Shown piece after piece: positions 30,016 to 40,300 of a stretch of DNA of 64,000 nt. The DNA lies in assembly GCA_009760855.2 (NCBI GenBank), contig WPIO01000020.1:736001-800000 (forward strand), written 5' to 3'. Under the pieces are notes generated by a model. It saw only the letters and a list, made by a program, of their open reading frames with translations, had not been told where the DNA came from and did no database searches. A program made the position numbers and the translations under genes. Source of the stretch: Cristatella mucedo (taxonomy: Eukaryota > Bryozoa > Phylactolaemata > Cristatellidae). Numbering within the stretch: position 1 is the stretch's first letter; each line of letters starts with the position of its first letter.

Positions 30016-31827
30016 CTTCCCGCCTCCGAATTTGTAATGGTGGGCACATTATGATCCTTCAAATCCTTTATTTCCCTTCATTTCTCTTGCTCTTTCTAAA
30101 ATTACAGAGGATGTGACAAGGTCGTCCTCTCCATGTGCCAGTACTCAAGAAGGTGGGCAATCATCGGACCTTGCCACCGAAAGTTTTGTAAAGTAAAGGT
30201 TTGTTCAAGTGGCATTTGTTCTTTTAGTTTGCTTGTTTGGTCTGTGTATTGTCAAATTGTCTTGGGAGTTTTAAATTTATTAATCGGAAATCTTCTGAAG
30301 CGGTCCATGAGGCCAGGATTGGCCGGAATCCCACGACGGGGGTATAGCAACGTCTTGTGAGTTCGTGCTGAAGGATATGCTGTCATTTGAGCCTGCCATG
30401 GGGAGAGTTTTCATGCCAAGACCTAGGGTAGTGAGAGCATGATTATTAATGTGGAAGTCATTCGCCAGCTACCGACATAGGGCACAGTAGGTTGTGACTG
30501 CTGTGTAGTTTGTTTACCTATCGGCTGACTCTGTTCTTAAGCTAGATAATGTTTATACTATTCCAATAGCCTACAGACTGGTAACGTCTTCAATAAACTA
30601 AAACTCATAAGACATTGTTTGAGTCTAGGTAATGTTTGCATAACTTATCGTGCTGAAGGTTTTCGTTTCCGAGCAGGGATTCTGTCTAAAGTCACTTCTT
30701 TCTAAAATTGGCCTAGCGGCAAACCGTAAACTAAAATGAACACGCGACGAAAATGCAAGAGCATATTATGAATTCTACACGGTTCCAAGCAAAGTAGATC
30801 CACAGCTTTGAGCAAGAGTTGAAATCGGGACTCACTGTGCATGATTCACGCGACTCACTCATATGTACTAGGCACTACACAGTGACGGGTTGCTAGTCTG
30901 CGAATGGTTAAAGGAACTTGCCTTGCTCTGCTGAAGCTTCGTAATGAGTTTGCCTCGAAATGCGACATAAATGGGTGCATTGAGACGAAGAAACAAAATT
31001 GTTGGCAATCAAACTGCTCTTTTGCATCATGATACACCGGTCTTGAAAAGAGATAAATGGTTTTGCAAACTTTCGCTGACGCGGAACTTACGATTTCAGC
31101 AGTGGTGACAGCTCGACATGCAAAACCAACAGGTTTAGCTGAGGTAGCACCTTCTACGTCTTACTTTTAGGGTTATGCTTTCCAATTGAGTAACACTAGG
31201 TTTGCCCTAAAGTAGTTCCTAATGTAATATAGCTCCGCATGTAAGTAACTACACGATCACAAAGACTTTATGGTTGGTACGCTGAAGAGTTCTGTGGAGC
31301 ACTAAAAGCTTAAGAAGTGGCTTTCGGTTAGCTCACAGGCTTAATCTCAAGTAGTAATGAGGAAGTGACTTGCATAGCTGTAGCAGACGGTCAGTCAAGG
31401 AGGTGAGCAGCATCGAAGTAGGAGCTCAGACTGGCTGGAAATGGTGTCGGCAGCACGAGAGCAGATCTTGTCATTAGATCTGAAAACGCCGCTCGTTGCT
31501 AACCAACTCCAAATGTCTGAAGTACGTGCTGCAAGGAAGTTGAAGAGTTGAATACGGTGGAAGGGAGTGAGGGATCAAAGCACAGGTACATCTCTACGTG
31601 TAACGTCTGCATAAAAAGACATGGACGGATCTACCACTCGAATGCAGCTGCTTCACCGGGTGAGACCACCCTGTTGAACATTACTCGGAGAAAGAGAGGT
31701 TATGGTTACTTAATAATAAAAGAGCCAGAGAAAGAGATAGTAGGTCCGAACGGCAGGCAGAGAAGTGCAGCCGCTTTAGCCCAAGCAGTGGGGGGGGGAG
31801 TGCAGTGTGCAGGCAACCGACAATCAC
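30016..31827. other. Intergenic, no gene seen
   Basis: It lies between the aminotransferase 3' end and the duplicated A block. No reading frame or repeat here could be assigned, apart from the alternative AATAAA near 30,592. Confidence 0.4.
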
Positions 31828-32611
31828 GTGATAATAATAGTAATACACTTGATAAAGCGCCCTCAGAGAACTCAATCTCTTTCTAGGCGCTTTACATTTG
31901 TTGCAAAGGGGAACGCAATTGAATGGTGAGTAATATAATGCTTGATAAACAACATAAATAACACGGTTAGGGGTGACATACACAGGGTCAGCATGCAAGT
32001 AAGGTTAGTGGCAGCATGCACACTGTCAGCACGCATAAGCACATGAAGGACGAATCGCAAGGATCCACTAAATGCTGTCCTAAGTAGGTGCGTTTTCAAG
32101 TTCTTTTTAAATGTGGTCAAGTCAGGGGATGTTGTGAAACAAGTCGGGAGTAAGCTCCAGGCTTTTCGAGCATACGAACTAGATGCACGGTCTCCGAAGG
32201 ATTTGCTGCATACTGCCCAAGCTAGCAGAGGTAGGGCAGTGAATCGCTTGCCGTCAGCTCAGCCTGCTAGTTGATTTATGCATCAGGCTGCAGGCTGAGA
32301 GTCTGAATGCCAGCGGCAACTTCAGCTGTACATTATTTGAAGTACGTTGAGCTGCCGATGGTCGCTACAGTTATACCGATCGAAAAGCCTGCCTTGAACT
32401 CACCCCAGTTGATTGACGCACGAGCAGCTGTTTTTGGAACTCAACAATCGGCGATCTAACAAAGCGACACGTAACTTGAGCTGCTTTTTTATGTCTCGTG
32501 TTCTTTTGCTAACACATCGACCGCTTCATCCCCATCCACTTTTCTCAGCCACATGCCGTTTACTTAAATGTAAGCAATCATTCTTCTTAAATTTACCAGT
32601 CTGGAGCATTG
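31828..32611. repeat. Direct repeat A, copy 1 (LINE-A tail plus unique flank)
   Basis: It begins in the AAT tail of a minus-oriented LINE-A copy (31,828 to about 32,205). It continues through a non-LINE flank including 'gaatcgcttgccgtcagctc', 'gctgccgatggtcgc' and 'aacaatcggcgatctaac', ending 'cagtctggagcattg'. The second copy at 34,244-35,057 shares the same LINE truncation junction ('ggatttgctgcatactgccc') and the same flank with few differences. The pair therefore arose by segmental duplication, not by two insertions. Confidence 0.9.
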
Positions 32612-33383
32612 ATCTGAACTGATCCTTAGCGCACAGCACAACTCGACGAATCCCCCTTTCCCTTCGAATGGGGGCTAGCGGAACTCGTCCGGCGGACAGC
32701 ATCCGGCCACCACCTGGCACAAGGATCAATAGTGAGCGACGAAGGCTCGGGGTCGAGTGTTCGCATAAGTACGATTCACTGCGCAGCCTCGTTCAGCGTT
32801 CACCGGGGCAGCTGCAGCACAAGGTGCCGCGTCTGAGCGGCGAATGAGCAGCACGCCGACGCACGGTCGTCCGGCTGCGGTGTATCGGGGGAGGGGCCAA
32901 TGTCGGACGAGCAGGCAGCCGGCTCCGTGAGCACAGCCTAGAGAGCTGGCGAGCGAGGTGCCGCTCACTCGCGAACACCGTTTGCGAACCACTGCCGCAA
33001 CCAGACCCAACCCCTAACACCCGTGCTGCGGGCGGATGGCAGGTCGGCGCTACGGCGTCTCCTCTGGGGAACTTGCTGGCATGCAGAGAGCTCTCGGCAA
33101 TGCACCCATAGGTCAACGTAGGTTCCGCTTGCGTCTGAAACAAAAAGCCGACGCTAGTGCGAAGCACGAAAATACAAAGCAGCCGCAGCGGCAGCAGCAG
33201 ATCTTGCATCTAACCTCGAACTGACTGCATTTAGTGCCCAGAAAACGATGAACGGCCACACCATGAGCGCCAGCGTCTGCGCCGATGTCGATCGGAAGAG
33301 ATATTTCGGATGCCACCACGGATGCTGCTAAAGTGAGATAGCGAGTGCTCGAGTGCCAGAGCTGAAATCACACAATTTACAGT

Positions 33384-33435
33384 GAGCAGGCAGGAGGCGG
33401 CGGCGGCAACAGCAGCAGCCGCCTCCTGCCTGCTC
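33384..33435. repeat. Perfect 18-bp inverted repeat in block B
   Basis: GAGCAGGCAGGAGGCGGC is followed after 16 bases by its exact reverse complement. The RNA or single strand would form a very stable hairpin. The inverted copy near 51,911-51,963 has the same arms with small changes. Confidence 0.9.
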
Positions 33436-33536
33436 GTCGTTAAAGAAACAGCAGCCAGTTGCTTCGATACCATCGCACTACCTGTCCGCCCACCCGATCC
33501 CAGAGCCAGCAGGCACTGGGTGTTATCCATGCGAGA

Positions 33537-33543
33537 ACACACA

Positions 33544-33596
<53 letters not shown>
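33537..33596 (+). repeat. (CA)n microsatellite in block B
   Basis: About 58 bp of CA. The other B copy has the corresponding GT tract at 51,761-51,813, slightly different in length. Confidence 0.97.
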
Positions 33597-33599
<3 letters not shown>

Positions 33600-34243
33600 T
33601 GCACGCACACATGCACATCTGGTCGGACGGTTTTTCGCCAGGCCGTGTACTAGGCAAGGCAATGGAGTGTGTTGCCAGCAGCTGTGGTACCAGCAAGTCG
33701 CCAGCCACAGTAAGCATGCACCGGATGCTGGTGCTCAATTTCAATATATATCGATACCGATATGGTGATATCGCTGCCAAGCAAGAGACAGGTGGTTATC
33801 TGCTGCAGCATCTCTCGACACATGTTCCGACAGCTGTTCAGGCTTTGAGTGCACCCTAAAAAACTCTACAGCTTAACACCTGCTTAGTCTTTGTGGAGGC
33901 TCAGACAGAGACACGCACGTGCACACAAGCCTGCGAGCACACGGGCTCAAAGAAGGCTTACTGTGTAGCCGCTCACTTTATCGAGCCTTCTACCAACGTT
34001 CTAGGTCATGCCATGCCTGCTAAGCGTGCCACCTCAGAGAAAGCACTCTACCGGCAGCTCGGCGCCACTTTCTCTGAGGCACTCCGGTGCCAAGCTCTTG
34101 CTTTGTCGTGCGCTCGCTCTCCCAGCAGCAGCAGCAGCAGCTGTGCTCGAGCGGATGCATGCCAGTGCACTGGCACAAGACCGTGCAGCTTCACTTCCTT
34201 CGCCTTCCTCCTGATTCGACGGTTCAAGCTCGAGCTGTGAGCT

Positions 34244-35057
34244 AGAAAAATAATAACAATAATAACAATAATAATAATAATAATAATGCACTTGATAAAG
34301 CGCCCTTAGAGAACTTAATCTCTTTCCAGGCGCTTTGCATTTGCTGCAAAGGGAAATGCAATTGAATGGTAAGTAAAATCATGCTTGAAAAACAAAATGA
34401 ATAATATGGTTAGGGGTGACATGCACAGGGTCAGCATGCAAATGTGGTTAGTGGCAGCATGCACAGTGTCAGCATGCATAAGCACATGAAAGACGAATCA
34501 CAGGGATCCACTAAATGCTGTCCTAAATAGGTGCGTTTTCAAGTTCTTTTAAATGTGGTCAAGTCAGGGGATGTTGTGAAACAAGTCGGGAGTGAGCTCC
34601 AGGCTTCGCGAGCATACGAACTAGATGCACGGTCTCCGAAGGATTTGCTGCATACTGCCCAAGCTAGAAGAGGTAGGGCTGTAAATCGCTTGCCGTCAGC
34701 TCAGCCTGCTAGTTGATTTATGCATCAGGCTGCAGGCTGAGAGTCTGAATGCCAGTGGCAACTTCAGCTGTACATTATTTGACGTACGTTGAGCTGCCGA
34801 TGGTCGCCACAGTTATATTGATCGGAAAGCCTACCTTGAACTCACCCCAGTTGATTGATGCACGAGCAGCTGTTTTTGGAACTCAACAATCGGCGATCTA
34901 ACAAAGCGACACGTAACTTCAGCTGCTTTTTTATGTCTCGTGTTCTTTTGCTAACACAGTACATCGACCGCTTCATCCCATCCACTTTTCTCAGTCACAT
35001 GCCGTTTACTTAAATGTAAGCAATCATTCTTCTTAAATTTACCAGTCTCGAGCATTG
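34244..35057. repeat. Direct repeat A, copy 2
   Basis: It repeats copy 1, starting in a longer AAT/AAC tail and ending at 'cagtctcgagcattg'. The LINE-A part (to about 34,650) and the non-LINE flank are both shared. Together with block B it makes an A-B-A arrangement of about 3.2 kb. Confidence 0.9.
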
Positions 35058-35914
35058 CAATACGTCCTATACATATCACGAGATGCTCTCACACGAAACC
35101 CCTAAACCATGTATCGTAGTCGGAAACAAACACAAACCTACACAATCCTAACTTCCACAAAGACAGTTTTTCGCGACAACCATTAGAAGAAATTATGATT
35201 ATCTGTGGAACTGGAAAACGGAGCTGAAAACAAAAATAGTCAGGTTTGGGAAATCTTTGAGACGATATTTCTCGATATCGTAGTCCTGCGACGATCCATC
35301 TTGATTGTCGCGGCGATATCCATATCCGTGTTACAGCATTTGTTCTCTTCTTTTTGTGACTTAATAGTTTCCATTGCTTCAGTAACACAGTATTATATAA
35401 GAGTTATCTGCAGGCGGCTACGTGCACAGTTTATTCGTAACTCCGCGCTCCACTGCCGCACCGGAATGCCCGGCGCGTTTTACGCCCACGTGCGGGAGCT
35501 TCCGTTTCTGGATTCTGGATCTTCCTAGAAAAAGTATTTAGTATAAATTTCATAATACACGAAGAGAATTGCTGGTTTTTATTGTTCAGATTGGTTTACT
35601 AAATTTAATAATTACTTACTGTTTTTAATAAAGCTGAATCTATTTTTTATTTTAGCGATTTCATCGTTGCGCATTTGTTGGTGCGAATTTGTCGATAATT
35701 AACTAGCGATTTGGTCGGAGCCCATTTGTCTTTCACGATTTTTCGGTGAACCGGTCATCTCGGTGGAATCTGCATAACAATGATATAATACCATAATAAT
35801 AGGATTAGTATAGCATCATAAAACAAACAAAAATCACTCTAGAAGTTTACCTAAAGCAGCATATTCTCAAATTCTTGGTTATGTAATGCAATAGCATGGG
35901 TATATCTGAGTTGT
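35058..35914. other. AT-rich unique sequence
   Basis: It contains short repeated words such as 'gcgatttcatcgttgcgcatttg' and 'gcgatttggtcggagcccatttg' (35,655-35,730), like decayed small tandem units. No gene was seen. Confidence 0.4.
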
Positions 35915-37000
35915 ATCTGTGCTTTGCAAGTTCTCCCAATTCACTTGCTGTATGTATTTCTGCCATGGGCACATGGCAAACTTTCACAATTTGAATGAGG
36001 ATAAAGTCAACTTACAAGTTATGGGAAAACCTAATGTGACTATCAAGTTGGAAACCTTGACGCTCAAAATTGGCTCTGCCAGAATATCACCTGTAGCATG
36101 TGCAAGAAATGTAGATGTCCGGTTCAAAAGTAATCCGTCGCTAGACAGCTACGTTTGCTCCACAGCTAAGTCTGCCGACTTCAAGCTACAAAAAATTGTG
36201 AAAATTAGGATCTTTTGGGAAAAGGGTACTGCATCCAAATTGGCTCATGCATTTTAAAAATCTTGTCTCGACTGATGTAATAACGATAATAATAATAATA
36301 CATTTGCATAGCATCATCAGAAAACTTAATCTCTTTCTGAGCACTTCGTAGCTCACAACTTGCAAGTCTACCGGCGTATGTCATCAGGCGCTCACAGCTG
36401 GTGCAAAACTCTGCAGCTAGGCTTGTCTGTCTTGAGCGTCGCTTTTGCCTCACCACACCACTTATCGCCAATCTACAACGGCTCCCGATCAAGCTACCTA
36501 TCTCACTTTAGTTCTCTTTATTCTGGCTCCAGCCTACCTACTTCCAATCAGCCTCGGCAACATACAACTCGCTTTTCTTACTCAAATCGCTTAGCTGCGC
36601 CTCGAATCAATCTCAAATTCTTTGACGACGGTGCCTTTAGTTCGTTTCCTCCCAAACCCAGTAACTCACTCCCGTCTGCCGGCTCGTCCATCCCCTGACT
36701 TGACGTCATTTAAAAAGAAGCTAAAAATTCACCCGCTCGTCATAGTATCTGCTGAGTGTGTATTTGATAATATCTTTGTTTGCTTATGCGGGCTGACAAG
36801 GTGCTTGTGACCACTAACCGTGTTTAAATGTTTACAATGTGCCTGTTACCTCTAACCACATTATGCTTGTGGACATTGCGCATGTTGCCACTAACCATGT
36901 ATTCATGCTTCCTTTAAATCAAATTTGAAGTGCTAAGAAAGGGATCAAATTCTCAGAAGTACAGCCATACAAATCTATTATTATTAGTAATCATTATTAT
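35915..37000 (+). mobile_element. LINE-A copy interrupted by a nested tail
   Basis: Plus-strand LINE-A coding remnants run from 'ttgaatgaggataaagtcaac' (KLNDEKTNL) through 'ttggctcatgca' to the 'ctcgactgatgtaa' block. They resume after a nested insert with 'ctaccggcgtatgtcatcag' and end in the tail 'tttgaagtgctaagaaagg' plus ATT repeats. The reading frame is broken repeatedly. Confidence 0.8.
36277..36352 (-). mobile_element. Nested LINE-A/SINE tail, about 75 bp
   Basis: A minus-oriented AAT tail and hairpin (TACATTTGCATAGCATCATC ... CTTTCTGAGCACTTCG) sit inside the LINE-A coding region, splitting the 'RLDFCNSLL..LPACAIRRLQ' block. Only the terminal hairpin segment was inserted. Confidence 0.75.
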
Positions 37001-37321
37001 TATGTACTGCGACCGTCCGGCTGTATAGGGTCGACAATATTAGTGACTGGTAGTAATCTCAACCAGTTCTAGCCATATAGAAGCGAGTTGGTAAACCACG
37101 CTTTGACAGACATTATGTTGCGTAATCAGGTACCACAGACTACAGTCTGCATCTGTGGAGTCATCTCGATGGCAGGCGCCGTCTGTACTCGTTTGTGTCC
37201 ACGGCGTTTACCACACTGCCCAGCAAATATCTATGACGCCGAACGCTTCTAAATGGATTCCCTGTTAGTGTAAGGCTGGGGTACTGCGGCTGATGCCGGA
37301 GTCGATCTTTCGTAGTTAACT
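37001..37321. promoter_or_regulatory. Upstream region of the ACBD5-type gene
   Basis: Unique sequence immediately 5' of the start codon. An in-frame TAG at 37,313-37,315 precedes the ATG, supporting that start. No TATA-like element is convincing and the region is not CpG-rich. Confidence 0.35.
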
Positions 37322-37388
37322 ATGGATGCGGACCTACGTCGCAGATTCCATGCAGCTGTAGACATAATAAAGGGACTTCCGAGAGATG
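37322..37388 (+). CDS. ACBD5: ACBD5 exon 1 (residues 1-23)
   Basis: MDADLRRRFHAAVDIIKGLP starts the ACB domain almost at the N-terminus. The donor is GAGATG|GTAAAC, phase 1. The start is fixed by an in-frame stop three codons upstream. Confidence 0.9.
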
Positions 37389-40300
37389 GTAAACTTCTTT
37401 TTTATTTATTTCGCTTCTGTGACTAAGACTGACAACGAAACGGAGGGCGTCTTCCCCGCCCACCCGGTTACGGAGGTTAGTTACCGGCCACGGCCCGATA
37501 ACTTGTGTGGCAAGAAAGTAGGAGGTACTTCACGGAGATAATATTTTAGGTATGCAATAGTTATGAAATGCTATTAATCCAGGATTTGTTAGCTTGAAGG
37601 GCTGCTTTCTGGTCCACGCTTGGCTCGGCTTTTTTGCATGAAGTCCCATCGACTGGAGTATCAGTGACGTGGATGTCTCAGCAATCAATGCTCGTTTTAC
37701 CTCTAGGACCATTCAAACCTTCCCACGAGATTCAGTTGAAATTGTACGCGCTATACAAGCAAGCTCTCAACGGCCCTTGCAGAGAATCCAAGCCCTCATT
37801 CTGGGACGTCGTCAAGAAAGCCAAATGGTGCGTTCGCCGAGCAGAAACCATTTAAAGACACCTGTCTCATATTTGCTTTGATGCGTGTGCGCAATTTTAA
37901 CTTTTTCAGGGATGCTTGGACGAAATTGGGCGATATGACCAGCGCGGATGCAATGAAAAACTACGTACAAGAGTTAGTGAAGGTGAGAGAATTTTGAGTG
38001 CTTCCGTCTTATGGCCTTTTAGCCATTTCGATGGTTTAGTTTTATTCGGCCAGTTTCCACACAGAGACATAATCTTGAGCAAATACGTTAGAATTTCTTC
38101 GTGAGCATAAGATGGCGGTGGTAAATTCTATCAACTTGTGTACTGGTATTAAGCAATTTTGCCGTCGGGAAAATGGTTATCAGGTTTAGGCCAAGATATT
38201 GCGTTCCCGGTATCAGCGAACCTGTAGCGCGAAATTTCCCGCTCTTTAGTTCTGACTGGAAATTTGGTCTGAAATAAGATCGTCGGCAGGTGGTGCAAGT
38301 CTTCCAAAACTATCTATCGTCAGCTTGGATATTCTCTAAGAAAATGTTCTAGAGAGATTTGTATATGTTTATACGGTTAATGCTCTCCACCCGACCTCAT
38401 AATGTCATTTAGAAAAGGAATAACTGCCTAATTACCTTCCTTTGATTCTCTTTAAAATGACGTATCGCCGTATGTGACTCCACAAATCGGAGAGGACTGA
38501 TTGAATGCTATGATGGCGAGTTTTTGATGGTGCACTCGAGGCAACATTGGTGCTCCACGTGCTCCAATGTGCAAAGAAAAGATATTGATTACAGATTGTG
38601 GAATCAGGAGGCCAGTTGGGAGATTAAGAAGTGCTATTGAAGTACTTGCCGGCGATTGATGGAAAGAAACATCCAGAGTAGTCTGCAGTGGATAGCTAGT
38701 CTATTGTCTTGTGAGGCCCAAAAGGCTCACGCGGGCGGAAGAAAAGGCTGCTACAGCTACTGCTCGATATGGAGGCCGTGGCTGCGTGCTTAAGTCCTCA
38801 TTAGTTACTATGTGTGCCTGGCGTCTTGAACGTGCTGTCTGTCGCTGGGCTGCATTTTATGCTGTTCAAGCGAAAAAGTGACTGCAGCCGAGCTGTGTTT
38901 TTTTAGTGCAGGCATCATGACACTTGGAAAACTGTAACAATAATAATAATAATAATAATAGTATTATTAGTACATTAGTATGGCGCCCTCAGAGAACTTG
39001 ATCTCTTTTTTCTAGGTACTTCACAGTTGCTGCAAATAAAGTGGAATCGAATGGTTAATGGTAGCAAGCTTAACGTTAACAAGCATAACATGGTTAGTGG
39101 TGGCATGCACAGGGTCAGTATGCAAGTGTGGTTAGGGGCAGCATGTACAGTGTCAGCACGCATAAGTGCACAAAGGATGAATCTCACGGATCAACTAAAT
39201 GCTGTAATAAATATATGCATTTTAAGTTTTAAATGTCATCAAGTCAGGGGGATGTCGTAACACCAGTCGGAAGTGAGTTGCAGGCTTTGGGAGCATACCA
39301 ACTAAATGCACGGTCTCCAACGAGTTGAAGTTCGTTCGAGGTACATGTAAACGATTAGATTCAGAAAAGTGGGTGGTATGATGCTTAGCCTGGTGCGGGA
39401 GTAGGTCTGATAGGTAGGCTGAAGCCGAAGAATGTAAGAATAATAACAGTAATAGAATAACAATGAGCACCACTGCTACCCATCCGACTACCCCCCTAAA
39501 GCTCAGGGTCACGAACAAGAAACGATAGGTTACTAAGCCGGTCAATTGCTCTCCTTGTATCACAGAGCCACTGAGTGACTGAGGTATCAGCAGTGGCAGC
39601 ACTCATCGCCAGTTGAATCAGAATATCTGTTAAGATGCTCTACTTTTGTGCCGAAGGCCCAGGCTCAACTCAGGCTCAAGTTTCAACAGCCTTATTTTAT
39701 GTGGCAGCAGAAGAGCCTTTCTGGCTATCACTTACCTGCTTGCATTTGGCAATATAAAAAATAATCTAGCTGATTTAACAGCCTCATTTTGTATAGAGGC
39801 AGAAGAGCCTTTAATGCTATCACCACCGCTTGCAGCTGCAATGAAGGATCGCCCACCGCAGAATTTGGATCCACGGCCTTGGGACCAAAGTCGTGAAAAG
39901 TAACCGCCTTACTTAGTGTGCCACCACGGCTCGCCATATAGGACTTCCACCCTGAGAGTTTTCGAACCCACGGCTTGGGCAGTAAAGTGCAAACACCGTA
40001 CCTGCGCCGCCCCCCAAGACGCCAAGACAGGAACCATAGGGCCAAGGCCACAGTTGGCTGGCCAGCACAGGTGGGGAGCTGCTAGCTATCCAGCAATGCA
40101 CTGCCCATCGATTTTCAGCTCGCACTTCCCTTACGACTGTTGGCGAGATATGTATGTGCTTGCGATCGCTCATCATCGTGCTGTGCCACTGTGTGCCGAG
40201 TTTTGCAAAACGTGAGTATCCCGTCATAGTATTAGCATTCATGGGTGCCAGCTACTCAGGGTCCAAGGTTTGAATCATGCTAATGGCAGGATTTTACCAA

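Larger units (their letters stand above)
32612..34212 (+). repeat. Duplicated block B, copy 1 (inverted copy at 51.15 kb)
   Basis: This GC-rich block of about 1.6 kb matches 51,153-52,738 in reverse complement with scattered substitutions and small indels. It contains a CA microsatellite, an 18-bp perfect inverted repeat (33,384-33,401 with 33,418-33,435) and CCTCAGAGAAAG/CTTTCTCTGAGG arms near 34,033-34,082. A degraded LINE-B-like tail lies around 33,840-33,900. Short frames are conserved in both copies, including an identical 68-residue one (33,113-33,319 minus), but they have no start context or splice sites suggesting a gene, so I treat the block as non-coding. Confidence 0.9.

Noticed and set aside
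33113-33319. 68-residue frame identical in both B copies
   Set aside because: Identity follows from the recent duplication of the DNA itself; there is no independent evidence of coding.
31828-35057. LTR retrotransposon with 0.8-kb LTRs
   Set aside because: The direct repeats begin in a LINE tail, lack TG..CA ends and primer-binding site, and the interior has no gag/pol. A segmental duplication explains it better.
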